Source of the DNA: Rutidosis leptorrhynchoides
Lineage: Eukaryota; Streptophyta; Magnoliopsida; Asterales; Asteraceae
NCBI RefSeq assembly: GCF_046630445.1
Contig: NC_092343.1
Span: 135,401,501-135,465,500 of the forward strand
Length of the DNA: 64,000 bases
Reading direction: 5' to 3'
The notes under the pieces are model-generated. The model searched no databases, was not told the origin of the DNA, and saw only the letters and a program-made list of their open reading frames with translations. Numbering within the stretch: position 1 is the stretch's first letter; each line of letters begins with the position of its first letter. This document shows positions 42,689 to 54,960 of the stretch, one piece after another. Both the position numbers and the translations under genes were made by a program.

Positions 42689-42726
42689 GTACCTACCCGT
42701 TAAATAAATTTCGTCCCGAAATTTTA
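42689..42726 (-). promoter_or_regulatory. Element C polypurine tract and pre-PPT hairpin
   Basis: Minus strand: AAATTTCGGGACGAAATTT (42706-42724), a perfect 8-bp stem, then ATTTAACGGGTAGGTAC next to the LTR. The TAA stop of pol (42724-42726) overlaps the stem by one base. Confidence 0.85.
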
Positions 42727-45700
42727 AGCTGTTGAAGGTGTTGACGAATCTTCTGGAAATAGATGCGGGTATTTCTTCTTCATCTGATCTTCACACTCCC
42801 AGGTGAACTCGGGTCCTCTACGAGCATTCCATCGAACCTTAACAATTGGTATCTTATTTTGCTTAAGTCTTTTAACCTCACGATCCATTATTTCGACGGG
42901 TTCTTCGATGAATTGAAGTTTTTCGTTGATTTGGATTTCATCTAACGGAATAGTGAGATCTTCTTTAGCAAAACATTTCTTCAAATTCGAGACGTGGAAA
43001 GTGTTATGTACAGCCGCGAATTATTGAGGTAACTCAAGTCGGTAAGCTACTGGTCCGACACGATCAATAATCTTGAATGGTCCAATATACCTTGGATTTA
43101 ATTTCCCTCGTTTACCAAATCGAACAACGCCTTTCCAAGGTGCAACTTTAAGCATGACCATCTCTCCAATTTCAAATTCTATATCTTTTCTTTTAATGTC
43201 AGCGTAGCTCTTTTGTCGACTTTGGGCGGTTTTCAACCGTTGTTGAATTTGAATGATCTTCTCGGTAGTTTCTTGTATAATCTCCGGACCCGTAATCTGT
43301 CTATCCCCCACTTCACTCCAATAAATCAGAGACCTGCACTTTCTACCATAAAGAGCTTCAAACGGCGCCATCTCAATGCTTGAATGGTAGCTGTTGTTGT
43401 AGGAAAATTCTGCTAACGGTAGATGTCGATCCCAACTGTTTCCGAAATCAATAACACATGCTCGTAGCATGTCTTCAAGCGTTTGTATCGTCCTTTCGCT
43501 CTGCCCATCAGTTTGTAGATGATAGGCAGTACTCATGTCTAGACGAGTTCCTAATGCCTGCTGTAATGTCTGCCAGAATCTTGAAATAAATCTGCCATCC
43601 CTATCAGAGATAATAGAGATTGGTATTCCATGTCTGGAGATGACTTCCTTCAAATACAGTCGTGCTAACTTCTCCATCTTTTCATCTTCTCTTATTGGTA
43701 GGAAGTGTGCTGATTTGGTGAGACGATCAACTATTACCCAAATAGTATCAAAACCACTTGCAGTCCTTGGCAATTTAGTGATGAAATCCATGGTAATGTT
43801 TTCCCATTTCCATTCCGGGATTTCGGGTTGTTAAAGTAGACCTGATAGTTTCTGATGCTCAGCTTTAACCTTAGAACACGTCAAACATTCTCCTACGTAT
43901 TTAGCAACATAGGCTTTCATACCCGGCCACCAAAAATGTTTCTTGAGATCCTTGTACATCTTCCCCGTTCCAGGATGTATTGAGTATCTGGTTTTATGAG
44001 CTTCTCTAAGTACCATTTCTCTCATATCTCCAAATTTTGGTACCCAAATCCTTTCAGCCCTATACCGGGTTCCGTCTTCCCAAATATTAAGATGCTTCTC
44101 CGATCCTTTGGGTATTTCATCCTTTAAATTTCCCTCTTTTAAAACTCCTTGTTGCGCCTCCTTTATTTGAGTTGTAAGGTTATTATGAATCATTATATTC
44201 ATAGATTTTATTCGAATGGGTTCTCTGTCCTTCCTGCTCAAGGCATCGGCTACCACATTTGCCTTCCCCGGGTGGTAACGAATCTCAAAGTCGTAATCAT
44301 TCAATAATTCAATCTACCTACGCTGCCTCATATTCAGTTATTTCTGATTAAATATGTGTTGAAGACTTTTGTGGTCGGTATATATAATACTTTTGACCCC
44401 ATATAAGTAGTGCCTCCAAGTCTTTAATGCAAAAACAACCGCGCCTAATTCCAAATCATACGTCGTATAATTTTGTTCGTGAATCTTCAATTGTCTAGAC
44501 GCATAAGCAATCACCTTCGTTCGTTGTATTAATACACAACCGAGACCTTGCTTTGATGCGTCACAATAAATAACAAAAACATCATTCCCTTCAGGCAATG
44601 ACAATATAGGTGCCGTAGTTAGCTTTTTCTTCAATAACTGAAACGCTTTCTCTTGTTCATCATTCCATTCAAATTTCTTCCCTTTATGCGTTAATGCAGT
44701 CAAGGGTTTTGCTATTCTGGAAAAGTCTTGGATGAACCTTCTGTAGTAACCAGCTAGTCCTAAAAACTGGCGTATGTGTTTCGGAGTTTTCGGGGTTTCC
44801 CACTTTTCAACAGTTTCTATCTTTGCCGGATCCACCTTAATACCTTCTTTGTTCACTATGTGACCGAGGAATTGAACTTCTTCGAACAAAAATGCACACT
44901 TTGAAAACTTAGCGTACAATTCTTCCTTCCTCAATACTTCTAACACCTTTCTCAAATGTTCACCGTGTTCTTGGTCATTCTTTGAGTAAATAAGTATGTC
45001 ATCAATGAAAACAATGACAAACTTGTCAAGGTATGGTCCACACACTCGGTTCATAAGGTCCATGAACACAGCTGGTGCATTAGTTAAACCAAACGGCATG
45101 ACCATAAACTCGTAATGACCGTAACGTGTTCTGAAAGCAGTCTTTGGAATATCATCTTCTTTCACCCGCATTTGATGATACCCAGAACGTAAGTCAATCT
45201 TTGAATAAACAGATGAGCCTTGTAGTTGATCAAATAAGTCGTTGATTCTCGGTAGTGGGTAGCGGTTCTTGATGGTAAGTTTGTTCAACTCTCGGTAGTC
45301 GATACACAACCTGAATGTACCATCTTTCTTCTTGACAAACAAAACAGGAGCTCCCCACGGTGATGTGCTTGGTCGAATGAAACCACTCTCTAAAAGTTCT
45401 TGTAATTGGCTTTGCAGTTCTTTCATCTCGCTGGGTGCGAGTCTGTAAGGAGCACGAGCTATTGGTGCAGCTCCTGGTACAAGATCTATTTGAAATTCAA
45501 CGGATCGATGTGGGGGTAATCCCGGTAATTCTTTCGGAAATACATCGGGAAATTCTTTTGCAATGGGAACATCATTGATGCTCTTTTCTTCAGTTTGTAC
45601 TTTCTCGACGTGTGCTAGAACAGCATAGCAACCTTTTCTTATTAGTTTTTGTGCCTTCAAATTACTAATAAGATGTAGCTTCGTGTTGCCCTTTTCTCCG

Positions 45701-47289
45701 TACACCATTAAGGGTTTTCCTTTTTCTCGTATAATGCGAATTGCATTTTTGTAACAAATGATCTCTGCTTTCACTTCTTTCAACCAGTCCATACCGATTA
45801 TCACATCAAAACTCCCTAACTCTACTGGTATCAAATCAATCTTAAATGTTTCGCTAACCAGTTTAATTTCTCGATTCCGACATATATTATCTGCTGAAAT
45901 TAATTTACCATTTGCTAATTCGAGTAAAAATTTACTATCCAAAGGCGTCAATGGACAACTTAATTTAACATACAAATATCTACTCATATAGCTTCTATCC
46001 GCACCCGAATCAAATAAAACGTAAGAAGATTTATTGTCAATAAGAAACGTACCCGTAACAAGCTCCGGGTCTTCCTGTGCCTCTGCCGCATTAATATTGA
46101 AAACTCTTCCGCGGCCTTGTCCATTCGTGTTCTCCTGGTTCGGGCAATTTCTAATAATGTGGCCCGGTTTTCCACATTTATAACAAACTACATTGGCATA
46201 ACTTGCTCCGACACTACTTGCTCCGTCATTACTCGTTCCGACACCATTTGTTCCTTTCGTTCTATTAACCCCTGGTCCGTAGACCTCACACTTCGCCGTG
46301 CTATGACCATTTCTTTTACACTTGTTGCAAAATTTGGTGCAGAACCCCGAGTGATACTTTTCACACCTTTGGCATAGCTGCTTCTGATTGTTGTTGTTGT
46401 TGCGGTTATTATTGTTGTTGGGATGATTGTTGTAGTTGCTGTTGTTGTTGTTGTTGGGCCGTTTGTTGTAGTTGCGATTGATGTTGCGATTGTTGGGATA
46501 ATTATTGCGATTATTGTTGTAATTGCTGTTGTTGTTGTATTGGTGATTCTTATCACCGTTTTCCTCCCACTTTCTTTTGACTTGCTTCACATTGGCCTCT
46601 TCAGCAGTCTGTTCTTTAATTCTTTCTTCAATCTGGTTCACTAGTTTGTGAGCCATTCTACATGCCTGTTGTATGGAGGCGGGCTCGTGTGAACTTATAT
46701 CTTCTTGGATTCTTTCCGGTAATCCTTTCACAAACGCGTCGATCTTCTCTTCCTCATCTTCGAATGCTCCCGGACACAATAGGAACAATTCTGTGAATCG
46801 TCTTTCATACGTGGTAATATCAAATCCTTGGGTTCGTAACCCTCTAAGTTCTGTCTTGAGCTTATTGACCTCAGTTCTGGGACGGTACTTCTCGTTCATC
46901 AAGTGCTTGAATGCTGACCACGGTAGTGCGTATGCATCGTCTTGTCCCACTTGCTCTAGATAGGTATTCCACCATGTTAACGCAGAACCTGTGAAGGTAT
47001 GCGTATCGTACTTCACTTTGTCCTCTTCAGTACACTTACTTATGGCAAACACCGATTCGACCTTCTCGGTCCACCGTTTCAATCCGATCGGTCCTTCGGT
47101 TCCATCAAATTCCAAAGGTTTGCAGGCAGTGAATTCTTTGTAGGTGCATCCTACACGATTTCCTGTACTGCTAGATCCAAGGTTATTGTTGGTATGTAGC
47201 GCAGCCTGTACTGCGGCTATGTTTGAAGCTAGAAAAATACGGAATTCCTCTTCATTCATATTCACGGTGTGTCGAGTAATCGGTGCCAT
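42724..47289 (-). pseudogene. gag-pol: Element C gag-pol polyprotein with four premature stops
   Basis: A single gag-pol frame, with the likely start at 47289 ([16 protein letters not shown]). An upstream in-frame ATG at 47325 also exists. Domains: Gag capsid (about 47150-46600), Asn-rich region with TTG/TTA-type repeats, zinc knuckles (about 46385-46130), protease with DSGADRSYM (near 46010), RT (about 45500-44850, FIDDILIYS near 45000), RNase H (about 44600-44220), integrase (about 44100-43200) and chromodomain-like C-terminus (42984-42727). Stops are TAA 44338-44340, TAG 44314-44316, TAA 43831-43833 and TAA 43021-43023. Comparison with B shows they replace Gln or Trp codons by single transitions. 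The first 980 or so codons are intact, so gag, protease and RT could still be made from this copy. Confidence 0.93.
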
Positions 47290-47630
47290 TACCTTCAAAA
47301 TAGTCAAATGGAACAAGTTCATCATACAGAATATTAAGAGTAGTTAATAGTATTTCATAGCATAATATGAACTCATTTATAAAAGCATTTTCTTCATATT
47401 AGCGTTTTATAAGTTTAAATTCGGGTAGTACCTACCCGTTAAGTTCATACTTAATAGCTAATATACAATTCAACTACTACAATTCTATATGAAAAACTGA
47501 TTATAATAATATTTCGCGTTCAAACTTTTATACAATATTTTACAAACTTACAATACCGCTTATTTTACATAAAGCATGAAATATAGCACACAATAAATTT
47601 GATACAAGATGGTTGTGAAGATAATTCTAG
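47290..47630 (-). other. Element C leader between F-box ORF and gag, with PPT-like palindrome
   Basis: AT-rich. At 47422-47438 the minus strand has CGGGTA-GGTAC-TACCCG preceded by TTAA. This repeats the 3' polypurine tract motif and matches 17919-17939 in element L. Confidence 0.6.
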
Positions 47631-48314
47631 CTAGTACACAAGTCGTTCAACAAAGGCAATAAAGACACGTAATTCATACGTCCAGAAACAAGTCATGCAT
47701 TCTGGTTTTACTAGGATTACTTCCCATCCTTGGTCTTGTGGAACATAACCGTTATGGCCGTTGATAAGACAGCGTGTTGTAATGTCGTCAAAGGGACGAG
47801 GGTTACGTAATGTCCAACAGTCCCGTAACAATCTAAAAACCTCATTTCTTACCCCAATTACCGACTCCGTCACTTGTGGAAACGTTTTGTTTAATAGTTG
47901 TAGCCCGATGTTCTTGTTCTCACTTTGGTGAGAAGCGAACATTACTAATCCGTAAGCATAACATGCTTCTTTATGTTGCATGTTAGCCGCTTTTTCTAAA
48001 TCACGAAGTCCAATATTCAGATATATTGAGTCAAAATAATTTCTTAACCGATTGCGTAAAATAGCATTTGGGTTCCCCGCAATATATGCTTCAAAGTAAA
48101 CACATCGTAACTTATGGATTTCCCAATGTGATATCCCCCATCTTTCGAACGAAAGCCTTTTATAAACCAAGGCATTCTTAGAACGTTATTCGAATGTCTT
48201 ACAAACTGATCTCGGCTTAAATAGTTGTGCCGAAGAATTCTGACCGACTCTAGACAAGATTTCATCAATCATGTCTCCGGGTAGGTCTCTTAAAATATTG
48301 GGTTGTCTATCCAT
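47631..48314 (-). pseudogene. F-box protein gene captured in the leader of element C
   Basis: Sense to the element, between 5' LTR and gag. From the ATG at 48314 the frame encodes an N-terminal F-box (about residues 7-42, ILRDLPGDMIDEILSRVG then VCKTF), a TAA at codon 43 (48186-48188), and then continues in frame to 47631, 227 residues in all. The second part has NPNAILRNRLRNYF and LRDLEKAANMQHKEACYAYG, a Sel1-like helical repeat. This domain order resembles a plant F-box family (At2g35280/At1g67623 type) whose members would recruit substrates to SCF ubiquitin ligases. An acceptor-like CTATTTTACAG ends about 12 bases before the ATG, suggesting capture of genomic sequence or a leader intron. 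Whether the stop is read or recent is unknown. Confidence 0.7.
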
Positions 48315-48611
48315 TTTGTGTTTTTATACTGTAAAATAGACAAGAGTTAGATTCATAAAAAAATATACTTATTAATACAAGCAATTTTTACATATATCAT
48401 AAAGCATAAGCACACTATATTACATATATTACACCACACGAATACAACTATCTTATTTCGACTCGCTTGTTTCTTCTTCTTCGGTTTTGGTTCGTTTTGC
48501 CAAGTTTCAAAGACTGCATTCATTTTTAAAACAAACCATAACCTTTATTTCATAAATAAAGGTTTAAAAAAACTTTACGTAGATTATCAAATAATGATAA
48601 TCTAAAATATC
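48315..48611 (-). other. Element C leader upstream of the F-box ORF, LTR boundary unresolved
   Basis: Contains the splice-acceptor-like pyrimidine tract near 48327-48345 and an AAAGGTT inverted pair near 48540-48570. I could not find a TGGTATCAGAGC primer site, so the LTR end is somewhere between about 48320 and 48780. Confidence 0.4.
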
Positions 48612-48792
48612 ATGTTTACACACGACCATTACATAATGGTTTACAATACAAATATGTTACAACAAAATAAGTTTCTTGAATGCAGTTTTTACACAATATC
48701 ATACAAGCATGGACTCCAAATCTCGTCCTTATTTAAGTATGCGACGGCGGAAGCTCTTAATAATCACCTGAGAATAAACATGCTTAAAACGT

Positions 48793-48806
48793 CAACAAAA
48801 ATGTTG
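48793..48806 (-). promoter_or_regulatory. LTR hairpin CAACA-TTTT-TGTTG (element C)
   Basis: On the minus strand CTCAC is followed by a perfect 5-bp stem, then TTTTAAGCATGTTTATTC. The closing pair is A-T where element L has C-G. The left LTR has lost this part. Confidence 0.6.
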
Positions 48807-51457
48807 GTGAGTTATAGGTTTAACCTATATATATCAAATCATAATAATAGACCACAAGATTTCATATTTCAATACACATCCCATACATAGAGATAAAAGT
48901 CATTCATATGGTGAACACCTGGTAACCGACATTCACAGTATGCATATAAGAATATCCCCATCATTCCGGGATCCTCCTTCGGACATGATATAAATTTCGA
49001 AGTACTAAAGCATCTGGTACTTTAGATGGGGCTTGTTGGGCCCGATAGATCTATCTTTAGGATTCGCGTCAATTAGGGTGTATGTTCCCTAATTCTTAGA
49101 TTACCAGACTTAATAAAAAGGGGCATATTCGATTTCGATAATTCAACCATAGAATGTAGTTTCACGTACTTGTGTCTATTTTGTAAATCATTTATAAAAC
49201 CTGCATGTATTCTCATCCCAAAAATATTAGATTTTAAAAGTGGGACTATAACTCACTTTCAAAGATTTTTACTTCGTCGGGAAGTAAGACTTGGCCACTG
49301 GTTGATTCACGAACCTATAACAATATATACATATATATCAAAGTATGTTCAAAATATATTTACAACACTTTTAATATATTTTGATGTTTTAAGTTTATTA
49401 AGTCAGCTGTCCTCGTTAGTAACCTACAACTAGTTGTCCACAGTTAGATGTACAGAAATAAATCGATAAATATTATCTTGAATCAATCCATGACCCAGTG
49501 TATACGTATCTCAGTATTGATCACAACTCAAACTATATATATTTTGGAATCAACCACAACCCTGTATAGCTAACTCCAACATTCACATATAGAGTGTCTA
49601 TGGTTGTTCCGAAATATATATAGATGTGTCGACATGATAGGTCGAAACATTGTATACGTGTCTATGGTATCTCAAGATTACATAATATACAATACAAGTT
49701 GATTAAGTTATGGTTGGAATAGATTTGTTACCAATTTTCACGTAGCTAAAATGAGAAAAATTATCCAATCTTGTTTTACCCATAACTTCTTCATTTTAAA
49801 TCCATTTTGAGTGAATCAAATTGCTATGGTTTCATATTGAACTCTATTTTATGAATCTAAACAGAAAAAGTATAGGTTTATAGTCAGAAAAATAAGTTAC
49901 AAGTTATTTTTGTAAAGGTAGTCATTTCAGTCGAAAGAACGACGTCTAGATGACCATTTTAGAAAACATACTTCCACTTTGAGTTTAACCATAATTTTTG
50001 GATATAGTTTCATGTTCATAATAAAAATCATTTTTCCATAATAACAACTTTTAAATCAAAGTTTATCATAGTTTTTAATTAACTAACCCAAAACAGCCCG
50101 CGGTGTTACTACGACGGCGTAAATCCGGTTTTACGGTGTTTTTCGTGTTTCCAGGTTTTAAATCATTAAGTTAGAATATCATATAGATATAGAACATGTG
50201 TTTAGTTGATTTTAAAAGTCAAGTTAGAAGGATTAACTTTTATTTGCGAACAAGTTTAGAATTAACTAAACTATGTTCTAGTGATTACAAGTTTAAACCT
50301 TCGAATAAGATAGCTTTATATGTATGAATCGAATGATGTTATGAACATCATTACTACCTTAAGTTCCTTGGATAAACCTACTGGAAAATAAAAAAATGGA
50401 TCTAGCTTCAACGGATCCTTGGATGGCTCGAAGTTCTTGAAGCAGAATCATGACACGAAAACAAGTTCAAGTAAGATCATCACTTGAAATAAGATTGTTA
50501 TAGTTATAGAATTTGAACCAAAGTTTGAATATGATTATTACCTTGTATTAGAATGATAACCTACTGTAAGAAACAAAGATTTCTTGAGGTTGGATGATCA
50601 CCTTACAAGATTGGAAGTGAGCTAGCAAACTTGAAAGTATTCTTGATTTTATGTAACTAGAACTTGTAGAATATATGAAGAACACTTAGAACTTGAAGAT
50701 AGAACTTGAGAGAGATCAATTAGATGAAGAAAATTGAAGAATGAAAGTGTTTGTAGGTGTTTTTGGTCGTTGGTGTATGGATTAGATATAAAGGATATGT
50801 AATTTTGTTTTCATGTAAATAAGTCATGAATGATTACTCATATTTTTGTAATTTTATGAGATATTTCATGCTAGTTGCCAAATGATGGTTCCCACATGTG
50901 TTAGGTGACTCACATGGTCTGCTAAAAGCTGATCATTGGAGTGTATATACCAATAGTACATACATCTAAAAGCTGTGTATTGTACGAGTACGAATACGGG
51001 TGCATACGAGTAGAATTGTTGATGAAACTGAACGAGGATGTAATTGTAAGCATTTTTGTTAAGTAGAAGTATTTTGATAAGTGTATTGAAGTCTTTCAAA
51101 AGTGTATAATTACATATTAAAACACTACATGTATATACATTTTAACTGAGTCGTTAAGTCATCGTTAGTCGTTACATGTAAGTGTTGTTTTGAAACCTTT
51201 AGGTTAACGATCTTGTTGAATGTTGTTAACCCAATGTTTATAATATCAAATGAGATTTTAAATTATTATATTATCATGATATTATCATGTATGAATATCT
51301 CTTAATATGCTATATATATATACATTAAATGTCTTTACAACGATAATCGTTACCTATATGTCTCGTTTAAAAATCATTAAGTTAGTAGTCTTGTTTTTAC
51401 ATATGTAGTTCATTGTTAATATACTTAATGATATGTTTACTTATCATAGTATCATGT

Positions 51458-51458
<1 letters not shown>

Positions 51459-51544
<86 letters not shown>
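51459..51544. repeat. (TA)n expansion in element C 5' LTR
   Basis: About 43 TA units, against six or seven at the same place in the other LTR (42469-42482). Confidence 0.9.
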
Positions 51545-51546
<2 letters not shown>

Positions 51547-51749
51547 ATATATATGTCATCATATAGTTTTTACAAGTTTTAACGTTCGGGAATCACCGGT
51601 CAACTTGGGTGGTCAATTGTCTATATGAAACATATTTCAATTAATCAAGTCTTAACAAGTTTGATTGTTTAACATGTTGGAAACATTTAATCATGTAAAT
51701 ATCAATCTCAATTAATATATATAAACATGGAAAAGTTCGGGTCACTACA

Positions 51750-53181
51750 ATAACCCTAGTGCAAGTCTAAGACATGAAGCACAACTCACTTAAGAGTTGC
51801 ATGTAGTTTGATGAACCAAAGTTACATCAAAGTCTTAGGTTTGACACTTACATGAACTATAATAGAAATATTGAACTCTAAACTTGAAAATAAACTAACT
51901 AATCAAGATCTTAAAATGTAGAACATAGTTCTTAGTTAGATCTTGAAGATCCAAGACTCAAAAGTCTAGATCAAGCATAAGTATACAAGGTTATATTTAA
52001 AGAAAACTTATTTGTATGTTCTTGAACTTTCAAGGTTAACTTTTAGTTCAAGATTAATGAGATCAAGACTAATTTGTAGTACTTGACCATTTAAACTAAT
52101 TACATGAAAGTAAAGTGCAAGAAGAAGTAAACTAAGTAAACAAGTAAATTATTCATGGTTGTTCATACTTTAAAGATTCAAACCAAAGTTTGATCTTTAG
52201 AAAGTAAACTTTAAAGTTTACTTCATGAACTTCAAGTATGAATTTAATCAACACATGAACTTGCAATCTTTTAAGAAAGTATATGTAGAATCATAACTAG
52301 TAAGTTATGTTCTTGAGTGTTCTTGATAAATACAAGAAATAAGAAGAATCAAACTAGAAAGTTTATTCTTGGAAACTAGTAAAGAATAACTAACAATTAC
52401 ATGTAACAAACTAATAACAAGTAATCAAACTACAAATAACAAAAGATGATGATGATTCATGTATGTATTTGGCTTTGGGACAAAGAAAGAAAAGATAAAA
52501 GCTTCATGTTACTTACAACTTGAAGAGAAAAGAGAGAAAGAATGAGAGAAGGTGCAAGTTAAGTGTGTGTTTGAATGAAAGAGTAAAATGAATACTAGTG
52601 AGTATGTAGTGTAAAAAAAAATTAAAACACCACTAAATGGCCATCAAGGCCTTCGGCATTCTGCAGAAAAAAAGGGAGGGGATGTTTGTTCTTTGGTTAC
52701 TAGCTTGTAAAGTTCATTAAAGTTGGTTAATGGAGGTAGTCTCATGGGGATTATGGACAAACTAGATTCCAAGTCAAGTTAACTAACTAGTTTCCATCTA
52801 ACTTGATACTTACAAGTTCTTGGTGGGCTAACTAAGTCCATTAATAATGTAGGGTGGGCTTATAAGCCCAAAGTCATAAGTCCATAACACTAATAAAGCC
52901 CAAGTTCACTTAATTAACAAATAAACCCAATTAAAGCCCAAGTAACTAACTAATCACCATAGTTACTTAAAATGATTAATAAAACTAATCATGAATCTAA
53001 ATAATACTTGAAAATATTATTCGTGCAAGTTCCGGGTGTCACAAAGACGTTTCGGGCAATTAAAGTCAAGTTCGGGCAATCATGGCAACATGTAAATGTA
53101 ATAACATACATTCGTTTAATCACACGTATTAATAACAATAATTATTAATAAATAAACGTTGGAAAATCCAGGGTCGTTACA
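51750..53181 (-). repeat. Element B 5' LTR, right part
   Basis: Homologous to 30856-32287 with few changes. It ends GGGTCGTTACA and is followed by the TTGTG target duplication. Confidence 0.93.
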
Positions 53182-53186
53182 TTGTG

Positions 53187-53241
53187 GGTTTGTGATTGAT
53201 GATCAATCACATGTCTTGTTTGGGGTCCATTATTTCTAACA
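53187..53241 (+). repeat. Copia-type LTR, last part
   Basis: Continuation of 28597-29375 after element B. It ends CTAACA and is followed by a primer-site-like sequence. Confidence 0.7.
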
Positions 53242-53243
53242 AG

Positions 53244-53254
53244 TGGTATCGAGC
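53244..53254 (+). promoter_or_regulatory. Copia-type primer binding site
   Basis: TGGTATCGAGC, one base short of the iMet consensus TGGTATCAGAGC, lies two bases after the LTR. Confidence 0.7.
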
Positions 53255-54358
53255 TTCAAGGTTTGAAGATCGAGAACAATGATGGATTGAGACTATGGTA
53301 TTCGATAGGTTGATGATTCGATTATCATCGAGAGAACAAACGACGGGTTTAGGATTTGTGCAACATGTATCGAGACAAAGTGGCTCAGTTGATCGCGCTG
53401 TACTCGGAGAGTATGGTCTATGCATCCAGGGAGTTGATCACATCAGGATTTTCCATGGTTCTAGCGGATTATTATGCAATTAGTCGTGGCAATTGCATTA
53501 CGATGGTGATTGTTAGAAAAAGGTTACAGAGTCAAAGGTCGGATCGACGAGTTTTGCTGCGGAGAAATTTTTGGGGGAGATCTGGGTGTTAGATTTGAGT
53601 TTTCATTCTTTGCGATCTCGTACAAAGGAATGATCTTGTTGTTAAAATCAGATGTTTATGTGCAGCTCGAAGAGAAAATTCAAAGTAGGTTCGTTAACGT
53701 TGACAGTGGGAGTTATCGGGGATGTTTGAATACTTTGCGGGTTTTGTTCATAAAATTATTTCGAGTCTGACGGTGATGTCGGAAAAATTTAACTCGCGGC
53801 GAGCGGGAAGATACGGGTTGTCGTTGTGTTTAGCGTTTTTTAAAAAGTCTCCGTTTCGAACGTAGTTAGTTTCGTTTTGTTTGTAAAAATATTTCGAGTT
53901 TAACTGAGTGCTTGGTGAAATTTAAATCTGAGCGAGGAGAAATATACGGGCTGTCAAAGGGTTCGGGTGAAGTTTTTATTTTAAGTTAGGGAATTGACAG
54001 TTTACCCCCTGAGAGTATAGGGTATTTTTTGTAAGCTAGCAATAGTTTGGGGTTTTTTTGTCTTTTTGGAATTAAATTTGGTTGAGTGTCGCTTCATTTG
54101 GTGGGAGGGGTCAAAAGGACCACAAACCCCACCAATTTTAGTTTATATAGATTAATAATAGATAATAGATTGATAGATTAATTTTCTTTTTTCTTTTAAT
54201 TTAAGTTTGTGACTATGGTCTAACTAAGTGGACTTAACCCCAAATCTTGTTATTATCATATACTACAGAAAAACTTAAATATTTGACTCTTTCCCACCCA
54301 TATCAACTGGGTCACTAAATAAAAATATAGTAATATGAGTTGTAATCACTTGCATAGA
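53255..54358 (+). other. Copia leader and unclassified repeat, no intact ORF
   Basis: The first 300 bases read as copia leader with a short gag-like start that I cannot confirm. From about 53760 two diverged tandem copies, each starting ATTTCGAGT and containing GCGAGNGG and ATACGGG, are spaced about 140 bases apart. It ends in an AT-rich tail. No gene called. Confidence 0.4.
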
Positions 54359-54365
54359 TTAATTT

Positions 54366-54788
54366 GCTTGAAATTCAAGGGAACCAATGAGAGCGCGACA
54401 TGTGGCGCGAAAATCACATGTGATTGAAAAAAAATTCAAAAAAAAAAATTTTTCGAAAAAAAATTATTTTTTTCGAAATTTTTTTTTTTTGAATTTTTTT
54501 TTTTTACAATCACATGTGATTCTGCAGGTCAATCACATGTGATTGTAAACCCAATCACATGTGGGGATTATACATGTCAAATCCAATCACATGTGATTGT
54601 ATAATTCAATCACATGTGATTGTGGAGGTAAATCACATGTGATTGTAAAAAAAAAAAATTGAAAAACAAAATTTTTGAAAAAAAAAATTTAAAAATTTTT
54701 CAAAATTTTTTTTTTTGAAAGTATTTTTTCAATCACATGTGATTTTCGCGCCACATGTTACACTCTCATTGGTCCCTTGAATCTCAAC
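54366..54788. mobile_element. Small inverted-repeat element (MITE) rich in AATCACATGTGATT
   Basis: Terminal inverted repeats of about 58 bases (54368-54426 and 54730-54787), beginning TTGARATTCAAGGG, are flanked by TTAATTT (54359-54365 and 54789-54795). Inside are symmetric A-rich and T-rich arms and several AATCACATGTGATT palindromes. There is no coding sequence. The long TIR suggests a Mutator-related MITE. The repeated flank is 7 bases as read, possibly 9 with mismatches. Confidence 0.75.
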
Positions 54789-54960
54789 TTAATTTATGGT
54801 TTCAAATGAATATTTCTTATAAATATAAATATAAATAAATAGATATAATAAATAATAAATATAAATAAATATACTACACTATTATGGTGCAAAAAGTACA
54901 GATGCGCATTTATAAATATACGAGTAGAGTATTGAGTTGTAATCCAAAGAAATCAAGGAA
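54789..54960. other. AT-rich spacer between the MITE and the Mutator-like unit
   Basis: Short ATAAAT-rich sequence, no feature recognised. Confidence 0.4.

Larger units (their letters stand above)
39780..51749 (-). mobile_element. Element C: chromovirus related to B, carrying an F-box gene, minus strand
   Basis: The right LTR ends CACTACA at 51749, followed by ATAAC, which is also the B sequence at the insertion point (30856-30860 in the intact LTR). The left LTR lacks its outer end, deleted together with 96 bases of B. The internal region has a polypurine tract, a gag-pol with four stops and an F-box ORF in the leader. No clear iMet primer site was found in the leader. Confidence 0.88.
48612..51749 (-). 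repeat. Element C 5' LTR (right), left limit approximate
   Basis: From about 48880 it matches the left LTR to its end at 51749 (CACTACA). The region 48780-49350 is homologous, inverted, to the 3' end of the element L LTR (14985-15620). A long (TA)n array at 51459-51544 is absent from the left copy, which has only six or seven TA units. Confidence 0.75.
29376..53181 (-). mobile_element. Element B: Tekay-like Ty3/gypsy chromovirus, minus strand, with element C nested in its 5' LTR
   Basis: Left LTR 29376-32287, internal region 32288-38396, right LTR 38397-39779 plus 51750-53181. TTGTG flanks both ends (29371-29375 and 53182-53186). The internal region has a primer site, a leader ORF, gag, protease, RT, RNase H, integrase and a chromodomain-like C-terminus, all on the minus strand. 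Four in-frame stops and one frameshift inactivate it. Long LTRs and the C-terminal WEREDQM-KYPHLF type end suggest the Tekay (Del) clade. Confidence 0.92.
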
